A stretch of DNA of 64,000 nt from the NCBI GenBank assembly GCA_947370975.1, contig CANBNG010000020.1, positions 17,815 through 81,814 on the forward strand. The letters run 5' to 3'. Position 1 is the stretch's first letter. Every line of letters begins with the position of its first letter. The notes below the pieces were generated by a model that did not search any database, was not told the origin of the DNA, and was given only the letters and a program-made list of their open reading frames with translations. A program made the position numbers and the translations under genes. Origin of the DNA: Beijerinckiaceae bacterium. Its GTDB lineage: Bacteria > Pseudomonadota > Alphaproteobacteria > Rhizobiales > Beijerinckiaceae. This document shows, piece after piece, positions 58,253 to 64,000 of this stretch.

Positions 58253-58503
58253 TAGAGCACCGTTGGTTCTGTAGTTACAGGTTCTGGCGCGACGGGGGGT
58301 GGTGGCGGCACATACACGCTGATTTCATAGGTGCCAGATGCAATCTCGTCCAAGACCCACTGGTTGACTGGCGCAGGATCGCCTGTGCGCGCTGCATATT
58401 CGCAAACGCTCCATTCCGCAGACCACGCATCAAAAAGCTCAATGTCGCACTTGAATGCGCCATCTGGCATGAGGATGATATTTGTGAGATTACGCGCTTG
58501 CAT
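58252..58503 (-). CDS. Small phage protein (hypothetical)
   Basis: An 83-residue protein with a proline-rich tail (VPPPPPVAPEP). The NIILMPDGAFKCDIELFD start resembles tail-fibre assembly-like short proteins. ATG 58503 overlaps the stop of the next gene. Function unknown. Confidence 0.6.
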   Translation of the reverse strand: MQARNLTNIILMPDGAFKCDIELFDAWSAEWSVCEYAARTGDPAPVNQWVLDEIASGTYEISVYVPPPPPVAPEPVTTEPTVL

Positions 58504-58823
58504 TAGGCGACCCTCTCAAAAAGCTGCATGGCGCTGTACACAGAAGGCTGGCAGATGCCGACCTGCGTAATCAACGCATAATAAGCACCGCGTGAACTCC
58601 ATGTACCTGTAAGGGCGGTCGCGCCCGATGTGATGAACCTTGTGGAGCCGCCGAGATAAAGGCTGACAGATCCAGACAGGTTTACGTTATCCGAATGATA
58701 ATCACCAAAATCAACTAGCACGACCGTGCCAATTGGGAAGTTGGTATTTGTTGCAGAGGAGCCTGTGTAGGGCGTCGGAGCGGCGTTTGCAGCAAGGTTC
58801 GAGAGCGTGCGTGAACTAGTCAT
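58503..58823 (-). CDS. Small phage structural protein (hypothetical)
   Basis: A 106-residue beta-rich protein with Ser/Thr-rich composition (LSGSVSLYLGGSTRFITSGA). No recognised motif. Lies between two other small genes and a fibre-like gene. Confidence 0.6.
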   Translation of the reverse strand: MTSSRTLSNLAANAAPTPYTGSSATNTNFPIGTVVLVDFGDYHSDNVNLSGSVSLYLGGSTRFITSGATALTGTWSSRGAYYALITQVGICQPSVYSAMQLFERVA

Positions 58824-58831
58824 GTGTTACC

Positions 58832-60196
58832 TCACGCCCATGTGCCGACGTTGACGTTCGCGCCCGCTGCGCCGACCGGATAGATCAACATGTGGGAACC
58901 GATGGCTGTCGAATACGCCCCGCCGGGGGCAGCAGACAACGCGTACTGCGGAATGAACGTGCCGCCCGTAGCTATCGACACCGAGCCACGGCAGGACATA
59001 ATCACAGTCATCGCTGCTAAAGTGATCGCACTCGTCCAAACAGTCTGTGATGCTGTTGTTGAATACATCAGGGCTGGCGTGCCTGTTGCAAAATTGGCCG
59101 AATTATATTGGTCTACCGCCGTAAACATGATGTTATTCAGTGTCGCCGTACCGCCGAAACCAATCGACACCGTGTGCGATGTCGTGCCCGCTGTCTTTAC
59201 CATCGCGAATATAAATTCGAATTGGTAAATAGTGCTTGATGCCAAAGTGACGCCAACACCGAACACGTTTTGGACGCCAGTCGCATTTGCACCGGCGAGC
59301 GCAGAATTGAGACGAAAATATTGCGCGGCTGGGAGGATGCCGCGCTGAGCGCCTGCTGGTGTGGCGTAGACCACTTTGCCATCATATTCGACGGCCCCGG
59401 CAGTTGCCGTTGTGAGATTAGTCCCGCTTGTTAGAAGAGCCGGGGCAGACATTGTTGTGCCCGCACCGAAAACGGCCTTCAGGTTACCAGATCCATCAAT
59501 CGTTGAGGACGAACCGGCGACAGTATTTGTGCCGGAAAAATAAGCGAGCTGATTTGCTGTCGCGGGGGCAATCGTACCTGTGCTGACACCGCCAGCGGCC
59601 ATCGCGATGAACTCAACGATATCACCGGAGATGCAGGCCGTTGCCAGAACAACGCTGGTTCCACTCGATGCCGTGTAGTCGGCGGAGTTGAGCAGCACGC
59701 CGTTGACATAAACCTGGACGAAGCCAACCGTGTAAGTCACGGAGAAAGTCGTCTGTGCGGCAGTCCCCGTGAAAGCTGTGCGTGTATAGGACGAACCGGC
59801 AGCCGTTGTCTGGGTGCTGCCGTCGGGGAACTTAACGGCGGTCGTCGCATAAAGTGTCGGGGCCTGCGCAATGCCAGACGCATCGATGAGGAGCCCCTTT
59901 GCGGCTGGCGTCGTGATGAAGACGTCTTTCGTCCCCGCAGAGAAAGTTACGATGGCATTCGCGTTCGAAGACGAGAGGATCGTCGTCCGCGTGAATGCAG
60001 TCGTCCCCCACGTTCCGAGGCCCACTTCCCATTCCGCCGCAGTCTGGTGTTGAATGGCATAGTAGAACGTGTCCCCGGTCGCGAGAACGGACGCAAAGGC
60101 GCGATAGCCCGACGGTGCTGACGCGGAAGGTGTGAACCCGCCAGTTCCAGTGGTCGTCGATGTGTCGCGGACACGATCTGCTGTGATGTGGGCCAT
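58832..60196 (-). CDS. Phage tail-fibre-like protein
   Basis: A 454-residue protein. The N-terminal part MAHITADRVRDTSTTTGTGG and YYAIQHQTAAEWEVGLGTWG match N-termini of phage fibre proteins (contact with the virion), followed by KFPDGSTQTTAAGSS and a C-terminal beta-rich region. Second fibre candidate, 13 kb from the tailspike gene. Confidence 0.75.
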   Translation of the reverse strand: MAHITADRVRDTSTTTGTGGFTPSASAPSGYRAFASVLATGDTFYYAIQHQTAAEWEVGLGTWGTTAFTRTTILSSSNANAIVTFSAGTKDVFITTPAAKGLLIDASGIAQAPTLYATTAVKFPDGSTQTTAAGSSYTRTAFTGTAAQTTFSVTYTVGFVQVYVNGVLLNSADYTASSGTSVVLATACISGDIVEFIAMAAGGVSTGTIAPATANQLAYFSGTNTVAGSSSTIDGSGNLKAVFGAGTTMSAPALLTSGTNLTTATAGAVEYDGKVVYATPAGAQRGILPAAQYFRLNSALAGANATGVQNVFGVGVTLASSTIYQFEFIFAMVKTAGTTSHTVSIGFGGTATLNNIMFTAVDQYNSANFATGTPALMYSTTASQTVWTSAITLAAMTVIMSCRGSVSIATGGTFIPQYALSAAPGGAYSTAIGSHMLIYPVGAAGANVNVGTWA

Positions 60197-60202
60197 CGTT
60201 GA

Positions 60203-60610
60203 TTACCCGTGCGTGATCGTGCCGCTGGTCAGCGTGACGGTCTGGCCCGACGAGATAGCCGTCGAGTTTATGACGATATCAGTTCCCGAGGTGCCAACCG
60301 TCAGGCCGGAGGCGATCACAGTACCAGCGTTGTTGCGCAGCTCGGCAAGAGCAGCCGTGCCCGTGGCAGATGCCGTGGCCGAGAGCGGCACGCCGGAGAT
60401 CGTCAGCACAGCGCCGGAGACGGTCGCAGGCGTCGCATTCAGCGTGATTGAGGCGAGGACGCCGGTCGCACCAGACAAGGACGAGGTGCCGATGACAAGC
60501 GTCCCAGCGGTCGCAGTGCCAGTTCCCGCAGCGTAGGTCTTGCTGGCGATGGCATCGACAATGTTCTGAAGGCGATTGGTTTTAACAGTGGTGGCGTAGG
60601 TGACAGACAT
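60203..60610 (-). CDS. Phage structural protein (hypothetical)
   Basis: A 135-residue Thr/Ala/Gly-rich beta protein (SATASATGTAALAELRNNAG). ATG 60610 has AGGAG upstream. It precedes the fibre-like gene and probably forms part of the same virion module. Confidence 0.6.
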   Translation of the reverse strand: MSVTYATTVKTNRLQNIVDAIASKTYAAGTGTATAGTLVIGTSSLSGATGVLASITLNATPATVSGAVLTISGVPLSATASATGTAALAELRNNAGTVIASGLTVGTSGTDIVINSTAISSGQTVTLTSGTITHG

Positions 60611-60619
60611 TTAGGCTCC

Positions 60620-62908
60620 TTAAAGCAAGTCGAGGCCGACGATATCGCCGTTTTCATCGCGGATGACGCGCCGAGGTCGGCTCATAAGCTGAATGGCTTC
60701 GCGCAACTGGTTGACGGATTCCAAAAGGGGATCTGGCTTTGCCTCCTGCGGCTCGCCTGGCTCTTGACTTTCAGTTTCCTCACCGCACTCCTCGCTAGAA
60801 GCATGAGGCGCAATCATCTCTCGATTGTGGCGTCCCATCTCAATCGAGAGTTCAATCTCTTTGATTTTGACTTCCGCATCGGCTTTGTCGCGTTCCAAGG
60901 CCAGCTTATCGCGGTCCAACGCCAAGCGTTCGCGATCAAGGCTCATCTTTGCCGCGTCAAGCTCGCTGTCGTGGCTTCCAGTGGCCTTCGCCATATCAGC
61001 CTTGTGCTCTGCAAGCTCGGCAGATTGTTCGGCCTCCACGAGCTTCTGAACGGTCTCTTGCAATGCGCCCTGCGCCCGCTTGAGCTGCTCGGTAAGCTGG
61101 ACCACTTGAGGGTTAGGAACATTATCGCCCTTAGCTTGCGCCGGGACCATGCGTTCAAGCCGCTGTGCGATAGCATCAGCTCCGGGGAAGTCGGCGTTCT
61201 TGAACATTAGGTCGCCAATGATCGGCATCAGCTCATGGTTTTGCGAAGCGATCTGTGTGAAGGCATTCCATGCCTCTTGACGCCGAGTAGCATACGAAGG
61301 CCCGATATCAGCCTGCACGTCATACTTCCCGACATTCGGATTGAATATGGCATTTACAGTTTCGGAATCGGGCTGGGCGTTCTCCGAATAAGACGAAGGC
61401 GCATTCGGGTTAACCTGAACTTGGCTCTTCTTCCCGTCATCGCCAACGATATGGATAATCCTAGGCGTGTCGTAAATCTTCGGCACAAGCTCGATGATGA
61501 TCTTACCGGTGCGACGGATCGCAATCGCAAGGCCATCGACAAAATGGTAGGTCGCGTTATCGCCCTGACGCTGACGCGCATTGATAGCGACACCAGACTT
61601 GGCGTTTTCGTTCTCGCCCATCTGGGACTGAAACTGCCCAGAACCCATCATCATCTCTTGGGCTGCTATCTGCATCCCCTGAGTATAGGCCTGCGCCATC
61701 TGCGGAGGCTGGATACGCTCGGGCTTAGGAAGCGGACGCCCATCGTCGTCGAAAGCCCGATAGGGCAGATATGCCAAGTTCTGACGGTTCGACGCTGCGT
61801 AAAGCTCCTCAAAGCCCTCAATTGCATTGATTGCCGTAATGAAAGGCGTCTTGGTCTGCAACGCAACGTGCTCGGTCGCAGAAGAGGTCCAGTAATTGTA
61901 CATCCGCTGCGCGTCCTTCATCGCGCGGGTGTGGCCCTTCCGATCTAGCCTGCCCTCAATGATCGTCTCTTCACCAACAACGCGGACAATCGGGATTGTG
62001 AGACCGGGCCAGATGCTGCGGTCAATGATCTTGTCCCCGGCGATCTTGTACCATTCAACCGAGTATTCTGTGATTTCGCGGATGGTGGTGCCAGGCGCCT
62101 TTTTCACTGCCCGATATATCTCAGCCGGGATCTTGCTCTTGCGAGCAAACGTCTGCGCACCAGACTGCTGATCAGTAAACATCAACAGCTGGTCTTTGGT
62201 CTTGATCTGACGAAAATACTCGGCCACCCGAATATGGTCTTTCGTGGACCAGGCATCGCTGCTGTTTAGAGCTGAGCCAGCGCCATCTTCAAGATCATCG
62301 CCATAGTCATTCTCAAACTCGTCGCGCGGGACGTCCTCGAAAACAAACGCAAAACGAGCGTCAGACCCATCGACCTCGTTCATATCGGGGTCCATGTAGA
62401 CCATCAAAGGGTCTTTGACACGACGAATGAAGATTTCCTGATCGAACGAATTGTCTTCGGCATAGTCGGTCACGACGCGCCAGTAGCCGATCCCGCCCTG
62501 AACCTGAAACTGCGTTGCGGTGTCGTAGACCTGCTCAGCGCCCGAAATGTATTCAATATGGCGGATGACGCCTTCATAGATCTGAGCAGCCTCATACGAG
62601 GCATCGCCGCCATTCGGGCGGATAATGATGCCGGGCTTGTTCTGCTTGGCGTCGTTGATGATCTGCAAGTTATGCTGACGCGTCCGGTTAACGGTCAGGC
62701 AAGGGCGCTGCTCGGAAACGCGCTGTGAGTAGAGCGCAGCAGGCCACTGCCAGCGATTATCAGGGTCGCCATTGGCAAACTTGAGGTCTTCAAGAAAACG
62801 CTGACGGAACTCGCCCTCGAACTCTTCGCAGCGCTTGAAACGCTTCTTGGCTTCCCGGACGATCTTCTCGTCCTTGGTGCCATAGGTGTCGTCATCAAGA
62901 TCAGCCAA
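60620..62908 (-). CDS. Portal protein, P22 gp1 family
   Basis: A 762-residue portal subunit (P22 gp1 has about 725). The N-terminus with AKKRFKRCEEFEGEFRQRFL, LTVNRTRQHNLQIINDAKQN and the clip/wing region VDGSDARFAFVFEDVPRDEF are characteristic; the C-terminal part is a long charged coiled coil (LDRERLALDRDKLALERDKA). TTG 62908 is the start, right after the terminase stop. Confidence 0.88.
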   Translation of the reverse strand: MADLDDDTYGTKDEKIVREAKKRFKRCEEFEGEFRQRFLEDLKFANGDPDNRWQWPAALYSQRVSEQRPCLTVNRTRQHNLQIINDAKQNKPGIIIRPNGGDASYEAAQIYEGVIRHIEYISGAEQVYDTATQFQVQGGIGYWRVVTDYAEDNSFDQEIFIRRVKDPLMVYMDPDMNEVDGSDARFAFVFEDVPRDEFENDYGDDLEDGAGSALNSSDAWSTKDHIRVAEYFRQIKTKDQLLMFTDQQSGAQTFARKSKIPAEIYRAVKKAPGTTIREITEYSVEWYKIAGDKIIDRSIWPGLTIPIVRVVGEETIIEGRLDRKGHTRAMKDAQRMYNYWTSSATEHVALQTKTPFITAINAIEGFEELYAASNRQNLAYLPYRAFDDDGRPLPKPERIQPPQMAQAYTQGMQIAAQEMMMGSGQFQSQMGENENAKSGVAINARQRQGDNATYHFVDGLAIAIRRTGKIIIELVPKIYDTPRIIHIVGDDGKKSQVQVNPNAPSSYSENAQPDSETVNAIFNPNVGKYDVQADIGPSYATRRQEAWNAFTQIASQNHELMPIIGDLMFKNADFPGADAIAQRLERMVPAQAKGDNVPNPQVVQLTEQLKRAQGALQETVQKLVEAEQSAELAEHKADMAKATGSHDSELDAAKMSLDRERLALDRDKLALERDKADAEVKIKEIELSIEMGRHNREMIAPHASSEECGEETESQEPGEPQEAKPDPLLESVNQLREAIQLMSRPRRVIRDENGDIVGLDLL

Positions 62909-62911
62909 GGG

Positions 62912-64000
62912 CTACCCCATCCATCCTAAGCCGGATTCGGCATAAAAACGCGGTTTCACGGTGAGTTTGGACTTCGGCGCGCTCTCTTTGATCGCAGTCG
63001 CGAAGTACCGAAATGCATCAGCCCCATGCGAGGCCCAGTTATGAAGCGGCTCTTTCGAGCGCTGGCTGGTTTCAGGATCGACCTTATATTGATAATGCCG
63101 CAGGCAATTCAGGCCGTCCGCCGTCTTCGCCTGGTCGAACCAGCACTGGTCGAAAATATTCCGGGCCGAGTTGATGCCATTTGCCACCGTTCCCTTTGGA
63201 ACAATGCGAACATTAAACCCGGCGGCTTTCGTCTGAGCGGAAATCGTGTTTGCCTGCCCAAGAGTGCTGTTTTCCGCGTCGTGCGGGAGCCAGACTGTGT
63301 CGTAGAGGTATGGGCGCGAGCGGAGCTCTTTGAGATAGTGTTCGAGCTTGTGGCCGCTGTTCTCGTAATAATCGATGATATGCCAGCTCAGGCCCACGCG
63401 CTGCGCAAACCAGATTGCTGTCATGTCGGATTCGCCCAAATCCCAGAACGTCAGGACGGGCTTGCTTGTGTCGTATGGGACTTTCGTAACCCGGTCTTCG
63501 ATGGTCGCTTTTCGGATTTCGTTGGCATAGATCGCGCCATCCAGCCACTGCCGGGGCTTGCCTTCATAAATCGTCAAATAATCGTCAAAACTGGATTCCT
63601 TCAGGCGCTCCATCTCAATGCGGAGCTCATTCGGAAACCACGGGTTATCGGTGTAATTGATCTGGACAATGAAGGAATATCGCTTTCCGTCAATGACCTC
63701 GGGGGGGCGATTTACGACGAAGCGCTGATAGGTCTCATCGGTCTCAAGTTCGGGGTTGAACGAAACCCATATTTCCGAGCCGGGCTTTCGGATCGTCGGG
63801 ATAAGGGTATCCCAGGATTTCTTGGAAACCGTGTTGGCCTCCTCAACCCAGACAATATCAACGGCCTCTTTGGACTTGATATTGTTGATGTTGTGCTTCA
63901 AGCCCGTGAAAAGGATCAGGGAGCCGTTCTTTCCCCGAACCTCATCGTTCAGCACTTCATAAAAGTCGCTCAACCCGAGGGCCGTGATCCGGTCCTGCAA
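62912..64000 (-). CDS. Terminase large subunit (5' part beyond window)
   Basis: The C-terminal 362 residues are visible. VDIVWVEEAN is the Walker B region of the ATPase, SFNPE follows as the coupling motif, and the nuclease domain has LTFWDLGESDMTAIWF, HDAEN and HGADAFRYFATA with catalytic acidic residues. PBSX/P22-like terminase family. The N-terminal ATPase start lies beyond the right edge. Confidence 0.9.
   Translation of the reverse strand: MQDRITALGLSDFYEVLNDEVRGKNGSLILFTGLKHNINNIKSKEAVDIVWVEEANTVSKKSWDTLIPTIRKPGSEIWVSFNPELETDETYQRFVVNRPPEVIDGKRYSFIVQINYTDNPWFPNELRIEMERLKESSFDDYLTIYEGKPRQWLDGAIYANEIRKATIEDRVTKVPYDTSKPVLTFWDLGESDMTAIWFAQRVGLSWHIIDYYENSGHKLEHYLKELRSRPYLYDTVWLPHDAENSTLGQANTISAQTKAAGFNVRIVPKGTVANGINSARNIFDQCWFDQAKTADGLNCLRHYQYKVDPETSQRSKEPLHNWASHGADAFRYFATAIKESAPKSKLTVKPRFYAESGLGWMG

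Larger units (their letters stand above)
40970..64000 (-). mobile_element. P22-like podovirus prophage (left part)
   Basis: From about 40.97 kb onward nearly every gene is phage-related, on the minus strand and tightly packed. The set of terminase, P22-type portal, scaffold, coat, gp4- and gp10-like closure proteins, ejection proteins, tailspike-like fibre and lysis cassette identifies a P22-like short-tailed phage. It is intact as far as can be seen. Base composition is more AT-rich than the flanking chromosome. Integrase and regulatory genes must be to the right. Confidence 0.9.

Noticed and set aside
1..64000. CRISPR array
   Set aside because: No regularly spaced direct repeats of 25-40 bases were noticed; the only regular repeat is at protein level (56707-57975).

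Overview
The window looks like a chromosomal segment of an alphaproteobacterium, most probably of the order Hyphomicrobiales (Rhizobiales). The signs are three alphaproteobacterial 'Porin_2' porins with the characteristic N-terminus, a FixK/FnrL-type regulator with its TTGAT-N4-GTCAA box, a DUF3126 protein, and the block thrS / yidD / NifU-like scaffold / folE / hisI / patatin / CBS, which is typical of that order. Codon use is GC-rich up to about 40.9 kb and visibly more AT-rich and mixed afterwards. I cannot name a genus.

Layout: 0-4.3 kb, a probable two-gene catabolic unit (form II coxL-like molybdenum hydroxylase subunit and an amidohydrolase/decarboxylase) beside an FNR-type regulator. 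4.5-5.8 kb, a small winged-helix-like protein and NAD kinase. 5.8-7.0 kb, a REP-like palindrome abutting an IS110 element whose long non-coding left end is a candidate bridge-RNA locus. 7.0-14.8 kb, a porin island: porin, porin, DUF6165, TPR/GT9-like protein, porin. The outer porins are close paralogues, and downstream of the first one lies a shredded relic of the TPR gene, so a porin-TPR unit was duplicated and one TPR copy decayed. 15-20.5 kb, assorted metabolic and envelope genes. 20.6-21.1 kb, a BrnT/BrnA toxin-antitoxin pair. 21.2-36.2 kb, housekeeping and envelope genes (thrS, two orphan tricarboxylate-type binding proteins, yidD, folE, hisI, patatin, CBS, rhomboid, PilZ, gamma-carbonic anhydrase, cysE, hydrolase, FAD monooxygenase). 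36.4-40.8 kb, a putative polyprenyl-phosphate sugar cluster: a DxD glycosyltransferase-like gene convergent with UbiA-HAD fusion, SMR-like carrier and a large membrane protein.

From about 40.97 kb to the right edge is a prophage of the P22-like podovirus type, nearly all on the minus strand. Read in transcription order from the right edge it has terminase large subunit (cut by the window), portal, a block of fibre/structural genes, a protein with about thirteen 21-residue ATEAxDT repeats, scaffold, P22-type coat, head-tail closure proteins (gp4- and gp10-like), an AspH-type dioxygenase and a GNAT protein, three ejection-type proteins, a tailspike-like glycine-rich fibre, and a lysis cassette (endolysin, Pam3-gp28-type holin of 58 residues, overlapping Rz/Rz1-like spanins), ending with a metallophosphoesterase. 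A single plus-strand membrane-protein gene inside the late region is a moron candidate. Integrase, repressor and the right attachment site must lie beyond the window.

No CRISPR array, rRNA or convincing tRNA gene was seen. The most rewarding items are the IS110 left end next to a REP, the porin/TPR duplication relic, the UbiA-HAD/SMR/membrane-protein cluster and the accessory enzymes and repeat protein inside the prophage.
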